Below are positions 15,782-25,400 of a stretch of DNA of 64,000 nt, piece after piece (within the stretch, counting starts at the first letter, position 1; every line of letters starts with the position of its first letter). This DNA comes from Saccharicrinis sp963667815 (GTDB taxonomy: Bacteria; Bacteroidota; Bacteroidia; Bacteroidales; Marinilabiliaceae). The position numbers were made by a program, and so were the translations under genes. Under the pieces are notes generated by a model. That model saw only the letters and a list, made by a program, of their open reading frames with translations. It made no database searches and had not been told where the DNA came from. The stretch lies in the NCBI GenBank assembly GCA_963667815.1, contig OY764021.1, one strand, 5' to 3'.

Positions 15782-17790
15782 GTTGTGGTTTGATTCTAAT
15801 AAGCAATAAGATATACCATTAGCGATATTTACTGTAGGCTCTTGCCGTTGTGGTTTGATTCTAATAAGCAATAAGATATACCTAAAAGAATATCATTGCG
15901 TTAATGATGTTGTTGTGGTTTGATTCTAATAAGCAATAAGATATACCTAAATTGCACGCATGGTAGCGATATTTACAGTTGTGGTTTGATTCTAATAAGC
16001 AATAAGATATACCCATTAATATATCTACAGATGAATTAATTAAGTTGTGGTTTGATTCTAATAAGCAATAAGATATACCCTTGGAACCATTACAGATTAT
16101 ATACGCGAAGTTGTGGTTTGATTCTAATAAGCAATAAGATATACCATAAAAAGGTACTTGTTAACAAACCTGATTGTTGTGGTTTGATTCTAATAAGCAA
16201 TAAGATATACCTATTAAATTAATATAAAAAGGACATGACAGGTTGTGGTTTGATTCTAATAAGCAATAAGATATACCCGACCCGGATAGTTGGCTTAAAG
16301 CAATCAGGTTGTGGTTTGATTCTAATAAGCAATAAGATATACCTGTTTTATCCATGTTGCAAACTCTCTTTTGGTTGTGGTTTGATTCTAATAAGCAATA
16401 AGATATACCTTTAAGAAAATAAGTTCAACACAATGGGAGTTGTGGTTTGATTCTAATAAGCAATAAGATATACCGGCCGAAAACTTTTTATCCTTGATTC
16501 AGTAGTTGTGGTTTGATTCTAATAAGCAATAAGATATACCTGATGAGATAAGCGACTTAACAACTGATAAGTTGTGGTTTGATTCTAATAAGCAATAAGA
16601 TATACCTAATATTGACTGCATTACTTTAGATCTATTGTTGTGGTTTGATTCTAATAAGCAATAAGATATACCCACCACCGCCACCGCCTGTAAAAGAAAC
16701 ACGTTGTGGTTTGATTCTAATAAGCAATAAGATATACCTATTTGCTTTCCGGATATGATTAAACCTGTGTTGTGGTTTGATTCTAATAAGCAATAAGATA
16801 TACCTCTTCCCTAAAAAAGAGTGATTATGGCCGAGTTGTGGTTTGATTCTAATAAGCAATAAGATATACCTGTTACGCTCATTAATTAGCTAATTTATAG
16901 GTTGTGGTTTGATTCTAATAAGCAATAAGATATACCAAAGATGCCAAAAAAGGTTTAAACCGTACCGTTGTGGTTTGATTCTAATAAGCAATAAGATATA
17001 CCATCAATGATTCCTTTAACGGTGGCTCAATTGTTGTGGTTTGATTCTAATAAGCAATAAGATATACCCGCATTTAATAAGTTAAATAAAGAGGATAAGT
17101 TGTGGTTTGATTCTAATAAGCAATAAGATATACCGATACTGCAAAAACAATACATGAATTACCAGTTGTGGTTTGATTCTAATAAGCAATAAGATATACC
17201 TGATTTCGTGCAAAAGCGAAGAGAGGTAGAGTTGTGGTTTGATTCTAATAAGCAATAAGATATACCAACGAGACAGGCGAAGAAACCAAGTCGGAGTTGT
17301 GGTTTGATTCTAATAAGCAATAAGATATACCAACCTATCGTCAAAATTCCGGTTATTGAACGTTGTGGTTTGATTCTAATAAGCAATAAGATATACCAAG
17401 AGAGTTAAGCGAAAAAGGTTTTAAAGGGTTGTGGTTTGATTCTAATAAGCAATAAGATATACCAATTGTAACTCCTGTCTAAGCATTTTTATTGTTGTGG
17501 TTTGATTCTAATAAGCAATAAGATATACCCATTTTTGCTTATGCTATCAATTACAATAGGTTGTGGTTTGATTCTAATAAGCAATAAGATATACCAGGTC
17601 GTAAATATTTGTTATTTCGTTATCTGTTGTGGTTTGATTCTAATAAGCAATAAGATATACCAAGCGGTGTTATATCAACTCTACTACCAGTGTTGTGGTT
17701 TGATTCTAATAAGCAATAAGATATACCGCCTCAATTAACCTTTACGCATTCAACGTGTTGTGGTTTGATTCTAATAAGCAAAATATCCCA
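15782..17790 (+). CRISPR. Type II-C CRISPR array, 31 repeats and 30 spacers
   Basis: A 36-bp repeat beginning GTTGTGGTTTGATTC and ending AAGATATACC occurs 30 times, apparently without variation, at 65- or 66-bp steps from 15782 to 17727; a 31st copy at 17757 matches only in its first 24-25 bases. Spacers are 29 or 30 bp (29 bp for numbers 1, 2, 10, 23 and 30). The crRNA reads on the plus strand because the minus-strand tracrRNA anti-repeat pairs with the repeat start, as in Neisseria (GTTGTAG...). Spacers 1 and 3 share TAGCGATATTTAC. Spacer 14 is unusually GC-rich (CACCACCGCCACCGCC), possibly from a glycine-rich phage protein gene. Confidence 0.99.
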
Positions 17791-17940
17791 ATACATATAG
17801 TTTCAAAAATTATAAAACTGTTATATTTTATAGATAGGTATTTGACTTTAAGTGGTTGTAGTATAGTTGTATATCATTTTATGGGGTAGGTTTTTTATTA
17901 TACATTTTTCATAAAAATTTACTTTTACCAATTGCAAATT

Positions 17941-17948
17941 TAGTTTTG
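17941..17948 (+). promoter_or_regulatory. Possible -7 box of the amylase gene
   Basis: TAGTTTTG matches TAnnTTTG and lies 69 bases before the chosen start codon. No TTG is found at the normal distance, so the call is tentative. Confidence 0.3.
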
Positions 17949-18016
17949 GAATATGAAAATCAGTGGCTGTGCATTATGCCATGCTACCGAAAGTAAAATC
18001 TATAAATCTATCTAAA

Positions 18017-19693
18017 ATGAAAAACACAAAACTATTGCATTGGTTATGGTTTGTTGCTTTGTGCATTACTATAACATCGTGCTCGCAAGATGAGCTGGTA
18101 AATCCTCAAAAAGAACTTGATAAGAGCGTTACTAAAGTATCCTTAAAAGCAGGAAACACCAAAGGGGTTATGATGCAGGGATTTTATTGGGATGTACCAG
18201 AAGGTGGAACCTGGTGGGATCATTTGAGTGGTAAAGTATCTGATTGGAGCAATGCCGGTATTACTTCGGTTTGGCTACCTCCTGCAAGTAAAGGTATGAC
18301 AGGTGCAACCTCAATGGGATATGACCCTTTTGATTATTTCGATTTTGGTGATTTCTATCAGATGGGAACAACAGAAACACGTTTTGGTAACAGAGCAGAA
18401 CTTTCTAATTTAATTAATACTGCACATTACTATGGAATAGATGTATATGCAGATATTGTGCTGAACCATAATGGAGGTGCAGCTTCGGAGTATAATCCTA
18501 ATACCGGAACCAATACTTACACCGATTTTAATCCGGCATCAGGTATGTTTTATCGTTCGTATAACGATTTCCATCCAAGTACTTATAGTCAATCTGATGA
18601 AGGTATTTTCGGAGGATTCCCGGATTTATGTCATAATAATCCTTATGTGGCCGGCTGGCTTTGGGGAAATTCAAACTCTGTGGCCCAGTATTATAAAAAT
18701 ACCTTAGGTTTTGATGGGTGGCGATTTGATTATGTAAAAGGTTTTTCTCCCAATGTAGTATCATCATTTGTAAATGCAGCTCCCGGGTTTGCTGTAGCTG
18801 AATATTGGGATGGTGATTTAAATCTGATTCTTAATTATATAAACAGCACTGGTGTTAGTGCATTCGATTTTCCGTGTATGTATGCCATGGATGAAGCTTT
18901 TGATAACGGAAACTTAACTGCATTACGCGATTGGGGTATGGTGTGTAAATCAAACCCTGATAAAGCCGTTACTTTTGTAGCGAATCATGATGCTGATTAT
19001 GTGTACAACAATAAATTATCAGCCTATGCTTTTATTCTAACACACGAAGGTTATCCGTGTATTTTTTACCGCGATTATGAAGAGTGGTTGGATAAAGATG
19101 CCATTAATAATTTAATATGGATTAATAAAACCTTTGTTTCAGGAAGTACTACGGTGTTATATGCCGATAATGATGAGTATATAGCACAAATGAGTGGCGA
19201 TCCGGGTTTAGTAGTTTATATCAATAACTCCGGATCCGATTTGTCGCGAGGTGTAACAACAAAATGGTCAAATAGTATAATCAACGATTTTACCGGAAAT
19301 TGGGAAGAAGACTACACTACAAATGCTTCGGGATATACTACCATTTCAGCTCCGGCCAATAGCTATACTGTTTGGTCGTATAATGGTACTAACAATACTA
19401 ATGCAACCATTACACTGCGAATGCAGGCTGATGTAGGTTACGGAAACGCATTGTATTTTACCGGAAGCAATTCTGTATTAACCAACTGGGGTGGTGGTGT
19501 TGCAGGCTCGTGGAGTGCCGATAATTACTGGACTACAACAATTACAGTACCTGCCAATGAGCAGTTGGAGTTTAAAGTTTTAAAAGGCCCTTACGGAAGC
19601 TCCGGAGACACCTGGGAATCCGGATCAAACCATATAATTAGTGCACCAACAAACGGAACTACTTATACCGTAGGTTTTAATGGCGGGTTTTAA
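18017..19693 (+). CDS. Secreted alpha-amylase lipoprotein, GH13 (archaeal/plant-like subfamily) with C-terminal starch-binding domain
   Basis: The start is set at ATG 18017 (MKNTKLLHWLWFVALCITITSCSQ), which gives a clean lipoprotein signal; an upstream frame beginning MAVHYAML would bury it. The catalytic domain contains MMQGFYWDVPEGGTWWD, PPASKGM, GYDPFDYFD, ADIVLNHNGG, GWRFDYVKGF (nucleophile Asp238), AVAEYWDG (acid Glu262) and FVANHDADY (Asp325), counted from this start. These strings are very close to the Pyrococcus/Thermococcus alpha-amylases of GH13 subfamily 7. The last 95 residues (RMQADVGYGNALYFTG...) look like a CBM20-type starch-binding domain. The enzyme should hydrolyse alpha-1,4 glucans at the cell surface. 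No SusC/SusD pair is beside it. Confidence 0.93.
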   Translation: MKNTKLLHWLWFVALCITITSCSQDELVNPQKELDKSVTKVSLKAGNTKGVMMQGFYWDVPEGGTWWDHLSGKVSDWSNAGITSVWLPPASKGMTGATSMGYDPFDYFDFGDFYQMGTTETRFGNRAELSNLINTAHYYGIDVYADIVLNHNGGAASEYNPNTGTNTYTDFNPASGMFYRSYNDFHPSTYSQSDEGIFGGFPDLCHNNPYVAGWLWGNSNSVAQYYKNTLGFDGWRFDYVKGFSPNVVSSFVNAAPGFAVAEYWDGDLNLILNYINSTGVSAFDFPCMYAMDEAFDNGNLTALRDWGMVCKSNPDKAVTFVANHDADYVYNNKLSAYAFILTHEGYPCIFYRDYEEWLDKDAINNLIWINKTFVSGSTTVLYADNDEYIAQMSGDPGLVVYINNSGSDLSRGVTTKWSNSIINDFTGNWEEDYTTNASGYTTISAPANSYTVWSYNGTNNTNATITLRMQADVGYGNALYFTGSNSVLTNWGGGVAGSWSADNYWTTTITVPANEQLEFKVLKGPYGSSGDTWESGSNHIISAPTNGTTYTVGFNGGF

Positions 19694-19723
19694 TAGAATT
19701 TGATAAATAATATTGTAGTTTAT

Positions 19724-19758
19724 GGCTGGTTCGGTATTTTGCCGAATTAGCCTTTTTT
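19724..19758 (+). terminator. Intrinsic terminator after the amylase gene
   Basis: An 11-bp stem GGCTGGTTCGG (19724-19734) with CCGAATTAGCC (19742-19752), two G-T pairs, followed by TTTTTT. Confidence 0.85.
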
Positions 19759-19828
19759 ATTTTTTACAGTAGGGGTTTCCTTATTTTTTGTTTAGAATTG
19801 TGCTCAAATTAGTGATGTAATTAAACAA

Positions 19829-20323
19829 ATGAAGCAGTCGATTTATCTTTTTACAGATGGTAGTGTTAACCCCAAATCAAAAGTAGGGTATGGGGCTATT
19901 CTTTATACAGAAGATTTAAATCAACCATTAGAAGAACTTAAGTTGCAGGTTAGGATGAGGCAATTTACTGATACTTCATCTACAAAATTAGAGTTGGAAA
20001 ATTTACTTTGGGGATTAGGTCTTGTAACAGTTCAAGGCTATTCATCAATAGTTGTATATACCGATTCGCAAAATATATTGAGCCTGTTGAATAGAAGAGA
20101 AAGGTTAGAAGAAAATCAATATCACACCAGAGGGAACAAACCAGTTAAAAATCAAGAATTATATAAAAGCTTTTTTGAATTGTTCGATAATAATCATATT
20201 GAAATTATAAAAATAAAAGGGCATCAACCCGGAAGGAGTAAATCTACATTGGAGCAAATTTTTACTTTAGTTGATAGAGCAAGCAGAAAGGCTTTAAGGA
20301 AAGAGATTAATAACAGTAATTAA
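19829..20323 (+). CDS. RNase H-like protein
   Basis: A 164-residue protein with the RNase H fold motifs: YLFTDGSVNP (Asp10), KLELEN (Glu55 or Glu57), VVYTDSQN (Asp79) and LVDRASRKALR (Asp149), all four acidic residues of the RNase HI active site. The KIKGHQPG loop corresponds to the KGHxG loop of RNase HI. It differs from ordinary RnhA in its long middle region, so the substrate (RNA:DNA hybrid or other) is not certain. It overlaps nothing upstream and is followed by a lipoprotein gene 13 bases after its stop. Confidence 0.75.
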   Translation: MKQSIYLFTDGSVNPKSKVGYGAILYTEDLNQPLEELKLQVRMRQFTDTSSTKLELENLLWGLGLVTVQGYSSIVVYTDSQNILSLLNRRERLEENQYHTRGNKPVKNQELYKSFFELFDNNHIEIIKIKGHQPGRSKSTLEQIFTLVDRASRKALRKEINNSN

Positions 20324-20336
20324 AAATATTAGGAGA

Positions 20337-20909
20337 ATGTGTTGGGTAATAAATAATTTACATATCCGTAAAGTAAAGCTTCAAACGTATATAATATTTA
20401 CATCTGTACTAACTTTAAGCTGTACTGTTCAGGAAACAAAAAAAACAGCGCAAAACGTTCAAATTTTTATACAGGATGAAACTATAGATAAAACCTCTTT
20501 TTTAGAAGGAGAATGGAAGTTGGATTCAGTTGTATTTACAGATGATAATTTAAGAGGTAAACAACAAATACCCTTTAGTACTACGATATGGAGTTTTTCG
20601 GGCAATAATAAATATGCAGTAAAAATATATAAAAGTGAAGCAACAGTAACAGTTGAAGGCGCAACTGAGATGCCAGACAAAAAGTTAAACGTTACTATTC
20701 CGGATCAGGAGATGAAAGGAAAGTATAGAACAGCTCAGGATAAACTAACTACTACTATTTTAGGCGGGAATATAACATATCAAATTATTGATCATTCAGG
20801 AACTTACCTACATTTAAAATCTCAAAGAGTTCAGGTTCCACCTATTTCAGAGAAAGATAAGGGAAAAATAGCTGAGCATTATTTTACAAAAAATAGTAAA
20901 AATGAATAA
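20337..20909 (+). CDS. Small lipoprotein of unknown function
   Basis: A 190-residue protein with a lipoprotein-like signal ending TLTLSC-type (LTLSCTVQETKK); the true start may be internal, because the first ATG gives a long polar stretch (MCWVINNLHIRKVKLQ) before the hydrophobic part. The mature part has a lipocalin-like beginning (FLEGEWKLDSVVFTDDN) and beta-rich sequence (TITWSFSGNNKYAV-like), as in the lipocalin-like lipoproteins common in Bacteroidota. Function unknown. Likely co-transcribed with the RNase H-like gene. Confidence 0.6.
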   Translation: MCWVINNLHIRKVKLQTYIIFTSVLTLSCTVQETKKTAQNVQIFIQDETIDKTSFLEGEWKLDSVVFTDDNLRGKQQIPFSTTIWSFSGNNKYAVKIYKSEATVTVEGATEMPDKKLNVTIPDQEMKGKYRTAQDKLTTTILGGNITYQIIDHSGTYLHLKSQRVQVPPISEKDKGKIAEHYFTKNSKNE

Positions 20910-20932
20910 GATGTAGACTTTTCCTTTTAATA

Positions 20933-21535
20933 ATGAAACAAAAAAACTATAAAATATTATTATTTCTATTAGCATCAATTCTTTTTAATAGTTGTAAAAT
21001 ACAGAAAATTGAAAAGGATGTTTTAATAAATTTATTAGAAGTAAATAATGAAAGGAACTTAAAAGATAATGAAAGGCCTAAACCATGCTTATGCGATCTT
21101 GCAGACAAAAAAATAGTTTTAATAAAAAACAATAACTCTAGTTTTGCAGAATTTGAAAAAGATTCAAGTATACTTAATAAGCTTAAGTACTTTAATTCTT
21201 TTTCAAAAGATATGTATAGTGACTTTATAAAGAAAAATAAAGGAACTTATAATATAAGACTTAATAATGTTGCCAACAAAGAGGTTCTGATTATTTCGAA
21301 AACAAAGCTAGATAATTTCCTTCGAAATGAAAATTGGGAAGTGTATAATAAAACAGTCGGTAGTGCTCCAATTGTACATTTATCAAGACCAGGATTTAAT
21401 CAAAACAAAAGCAAGGCTCTAGTTTATTTAAGTATTTCAAGGGGAGAATTAAGTGGAACTGGTTATTACTTTATCCTAGAAAAACAACAAAAAGAATGGA
21501 ATATTATTGAATGTTATTTAGCTTGGATATCATAG
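20933..21535 (+). CDS. Small lipoprotein of unknown function
   Basis: A 200-residue protein with a lipoprotein signal (LLFLLASILFNSCKIQK). The mature part is Lys/Asn-rich with a CLCDLADKK segment and a C-terminal beta region (YYFILEKQQKEWNIIECYLAWIS) that is a frequent ending of small Bacteroidota lipoproteins. I do not recognise a family. It follows the previous lipoprotein gene by 23 bases and precedes a bidirectional terminator. Confidence 0.55.
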   Translation: MKQKNYKILLFLLASILFNSCKIQKIEKDVLINLLEVNNERNLKDNERPKPCLCDLADKKIVLIKNNNSSFAEFEKDSSILNKLKYFNSFSKDMYSDFIKKNKGTYNIRLNNVANKEVLIISKTKLDNFLRNENWEVYNKTVGSAPIVHLSRPGFNQNKSKALVYLSISRGELSGTGYYFILEKQQKEWNIIECYLAWIS

Positions 21536-21644
21536 TTGAAGAAATATAACTGGCAACACACTTTATTTAATTCAAGTATAGATTGCCCTTTAAAACAAAA
21601 TCAAAGTGAGGAAAACTTGAGTGTAAATACTGTCCAGAAAAAAC

Positions 21645-21679
21645 AAAACCCGGAATATTTATAAATTCTCCGGGTTTTT
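21645..21679. terminator. Bidirectional intrinsic terminator
   Basis: AAAACCCGGA (21645-21654) pairs with TCCGGGTTTT (21669-21678), giving a 10-bp stem with a T run on both strands. It ends the plus-strand lipoprotein unit and the minus-strand efflux operon. Confidence 0.85.
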
Positions 21680-21684
21680 AATTT

Positions 21685-21870
21685 TTATTTAGGTACACCT
21701 AATTTTGTTAGTATATCATTAAGTAAGCACCATTTTGTTATGGATGATTGGAGCATGTTTAGTCCAACAAATCCTGTAAAATAAAGCCAGTTAATGTTAA
21801 CTGTTAAAGCCAGTATTAAACTCACTAAAATAAATGTTCCGGCAACTGCTCTTACAATTCTTTCTTGCAT
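21685..21870 (-). CDS. Small membrane protein, DUF2892 (YgaP transmembrane) family
   Basis: A 61-residue protein with two hydrophobic segments (VRAVAGTFILVSLILALTV and LYFTGFVGLNMLQSSIT) and the pattern ERIVRAVAG...FVGLNMLQSS...W CLL that marks the DUF2892 / YgaP-type inner-membrane family. The partner of the YgaP domain elsewhere is a rhodanese, but none is here. It is the last gene of the minus-strand efflux cluster; I infer a membrane support role only from position. Confidence 0.7.
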   Translation of the reverse strand: MQERIVRAVAGTFILVSLILALTVNINWLYFTGFVGLNMLQSSITKWCLLNDILTKLGVPK

Positions 21871-22019
21871 ATGATATGTTTTAAATTTTAAACAAGGTTT
21901 ATGGTAATAAGGTGACGCTGTAATCGTTAAAGGATTATCTCAATGTGTAATCAGTATGCATTTTAACCTTTAACCTTAACTCTTTAATCCTTTTCCTTTA
22001 TCCTTATTACTATTAAAGT

Positions 22020-22328
22020 CTACTGAATAGATTTTTCGATGTTTAATATATAGGCCCTGATTTTACAATTGGGCATTTCTATTTTACATTGACTTAAGCT
22101 TTCCATTATATTATCAGCCTGCTCATCTTCAATAATGGTAAAAAATGTAACCAGGTTATAAGGGTGTTCGTTATACGAAAACCAATTGCCCACACGGTGC
22201 TGTTTTTTACCTGTTTTATCTACACCTTTTACTTCAAGTTCGTTATAAAAACTTACGTTTTGTTCGCTAAAAAATTGTTCTAATTTTTCGCGATACTCTT
22301 CTACTGCTGTTGCTACAAGCATCTTCAT
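22020..22328 (-). CDS. PII-like small protein associated with the RND efflux operon
   Basis: A 102-residue soluble protein with alternating strand-helix pattern (MKMLVATAVEEYREKLEQFFSE ... NLVTFFTIIEDEQADNIMESL ... NCKIRAYILNIEKSI), as expected for a ferredoxin-like/PII-type fold. Small PII-like proteins are found next to RND pumps in other bacteria, where they are thought to sense or regulate. The ligand loop of true GlnB proteins is not seen. It lies 75 bases after the pump gene, beyond a hairpin that could attenuate transcription. Confidence 0.5.
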   Translation of the reverse strand: MKMLVATAVEEYREKLEQFFSEQNVSFYNELEVKGVDKTGKKQHRVGNWFSYNEHPYNLVTFFTIIEDEQADNIMESLSQCKIEMPNCKIRAYILNIEKSIQ

Positions 22329-22355
22329 GTTTATAGATTTTGAGAGTTAAACAAG

Positions 22356-22393
22356 ACTCCAGAGCAGGAGATTATTGGATCCTGCTCAGGAGT
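22356..22393 (-). terminator. Hairpin between the RND pump gene and the PII-like gene
   Basis: ACTCC-A-GAGCAGGA (22356-22369) pairs with TCCTGCTC-A-GGAGT (22380-22393): 13 pairs with one A-A mismatch. On the minus strand it is followed by CTTGTTT, a modest U tract, so it may be a partial terminator or an mRNA-stabilising hairpin. Confidence 0.55.
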
Positions 22394-22402
22394 TATTATT
22401 AT

Positions 22403-25400
22403 TTACACGTCTTGTTCATCAGCAGATGATTCAATAGGTGTAGATTCATTATATTTCTTTCTTTCTACCATATAATAGATTAATGGTACTATTAATAGGG
22501 TAAGGAAAGTAGAAGCAATAGTTCCACCCATTAAGGATATAGCTAATCCTTGGAATATTGGATCGAATAAAATAACTACGGCTCCAATTACCACTGTTCC
22601 GGCTGTAAGTAGGATAGGAGTTGTACGTACGGCTCCAGCTTCAATTACAGCTTCTTTTAAAGGAATACCCTCCTTGAGCCTGATATTTACAAAGTCGATG
22701 AGTAATATGGAGTTCCGGACCATTATACCCGCCAGAGCAATCATTCCAATCATAGATGTAGCGGTAAAAAAGGCATTTAGCAACCAGTGTCCTACAACAA
22801 TTCCAACTAATGAAAGGGGTATGGCAACCATCATTACAAACGGAACCTTCATATTCTGGAACCAACCTACAATTAACATATAGATGATTAATAATACTAC
22901 AGCAAAGGCAGCACCCAAGTCGCGGAATACTTCGTAGGTAATTTGCCATTCACCATCCCATTTAATACCAAAGTTGTCTTCTAAAAATGGTTGTCCGTTA
23001 TAAAACTCTTCAATTTCATATCCTTTAGGTACTTCAATTTCATCCAGCCTGTCCGAAATATCTAGAATAGCATATACCGGACTTTCTAAAGTACCTGCAA
23101 TATCAGCAGTAACATAAACTACCTCTTTTTGATTTTTACGATAGATACTCTTTGGTTTGATGGTTTTAGTAATATCTACTAAATCGCCTACAGCTGCCAT
23201 GTTTCCATGAGCAGACATAAGGTTGATTTTTTTCAAATCCTCAATGCTGGTTCTTTCTTCCTGAGCCATTCTTAAAGTAATACCTACCTGGCTATGCTCT
23301 TTTTCAGCATATAGGTTAGAAACTCTAGCACCTCTTAAATTCATATTTAATGCATGTACAATTTGTTGGGTGCTTACACCAGCCAACATAGCTTTTTCTT
23401 TGTCCACATTAAATTTAAATTCTTCCTGATCATCTTCCATCATCCAGTCAATGTCAACCACACTTTCTGTGGATGCAAAAAGCTTTTTAATTTGTAAAGC
23501 TATATCTTTTTGAGCTTCGTAATTTGGTCCATAAATTTCAGCTACCATTGTTGACATTACCGGAGGTCCCGGTGGAACTTCAACTACTTTAACATTGGCA
23601 TTGAATTTCTTACCGATCTTCTGTAACTCAGGACGAAGTTCTTTGGCAATATCATGACTCTGAATATCCCTGTCGTTTTTAGAAACCAGGTTAACCTGAA
23701 TATCAGCCACATTAGAACCTCTTCGCATATCGTAATGACGCACCAATCCGTTGAAGTTAATTGGGGCAGAAGCTCCCACGTATGTTTGGTAATTGGTTAC
23801 CATTTCATGATTACGTAAATAAGCAGCTAATTCTTTAGTTACATTTGCTGTTTGTTCAAGCGTTGTACCTTCAGGCATATCAATAACAACCTGGAATTCA
23901 TTTTTATTATCGAATGGTAATATTTTTACAGTAACAACCTTAAATAAGAACAAACTGGCAGAAGCGAACAACAATACTGTTACACCAATAATAAAACTCC
24001 AGCGCTTCACCTTATTGTCAATCATTGGGCGCATTGTTTTATCATATATCTTATAGATTAATGTTTTCTCAAGCGAGTAATCCTTATCATCATCCTTTTT
24101 ATCATCATGCTTTAATAAACGATATGCCAACCAAGGTGTAATCATTAAGGCAACAAAAAGAGAAAAAATCATAGCTATAGAAGCTCCAATTGGCATAGGA
24201 CTCATATATGGTCCCATCATTCCCGATACAAATATCATGGGTAAAACAGCAGCAATTACTGTAAATGTGGCCAATATTGTTGGGTTACCCACCTCGTCAA
24301 TAGATCTTAAAGCAGCCTGAAAAAATGGTAATTGTTTCATTTTAAAATGGCGGTGCATATTTTCCGCAATAATAATAGAGTCATCCACCACAATACCAGT
24401 AACAAATACTAATGCAAATAGAGTAATACGGTTAAGCGTATAATCCATAAAGTAATAACTAAACATAGTTAAGGCAAAGGTAATAGGCACAGAAATAAAT
24501 ACCACTAAACCACCTCGCCATCCCATAGCAAGCATTACTACTATTGAAACAGATACAATGGCTCCTAACAAGTGCATTAGTAACTCAGAAACTTTTTCAG
24601 AAGCAGTTTCTCCATAATTCCTCGTTACTTCCACATGAATATCTGAAGGAATTAATTCACTTTCCAGGTGCTCAACTTTATTCATAATTTGTTCTGCCAA
24701 ACGCATGGCATCAGCACCTCTTCTTTTTGCAACAGAAATAGTTACTGCAGCATATTCTCCTTTATACTCATCCTGATGTACATTAGCTTTTCCATAACCA
24801 AACGAAACATAGCTAACAGGCAGTTCAGGTCCATCGCTTATAGTTGCAATTTGATGCAGATAAACAGGTGATTTTCCGTGTACACCAACTACCAGGTTTG
24901 AAACATCTTCAGCTGATTCAAGAAATTTACCAGTTGTAACTAAATATTCGTTATTATTTTGGTTAAAAGAACCTGACGAAAACTGTTGGTTAGAAGCCTG
25001 TATTTGTTGTGTGATCATTAATGGATCCATACCAAAGGCTGCCATTTTATCCCTGTCAAGTTCAACCCTTATTTCACGATTTCTACCTCCAATTATTTTG
25101 GTTTCAGAAACCTCGTTGATCTTTTCAATTTCTGAATTTAACTCTTGTGCAACCCTTTTTAATTGATAATCTGAATAATTTTCGCTCCAAAGGGTTAAGC
25201 CTAGTGCAGGAACATCATCAATAGACCGGGTTTTAACTAAAGGAAGAGTAATTCCCTGTGGCATTTGGTCCATATTCTTCATAATCTCATTATAAAGCTT
25301 AACCAAACTTCTCTCAATATCTTCCCCAACGTAAAACTGTACAATTAACATGGCCATTTCGGGCATGGATTGAGAATGTACGTACTCAACTCCTTTTACG

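Noticed and set aside
15830..17738. Several open frames on both strands inside the CRISPR array
   Set aside because: They are translations of the 36-bp repeat (repeated GISYCLLESNHN- or CGLILISNKIY-type peptides) and have no start signals.
17963..18016. An upstream start for the amylase (MAVHYAML...)
   Set aside because: It would place 18 polar residues before a complete lipoprotein signal peptide that begins at ATG 18017.
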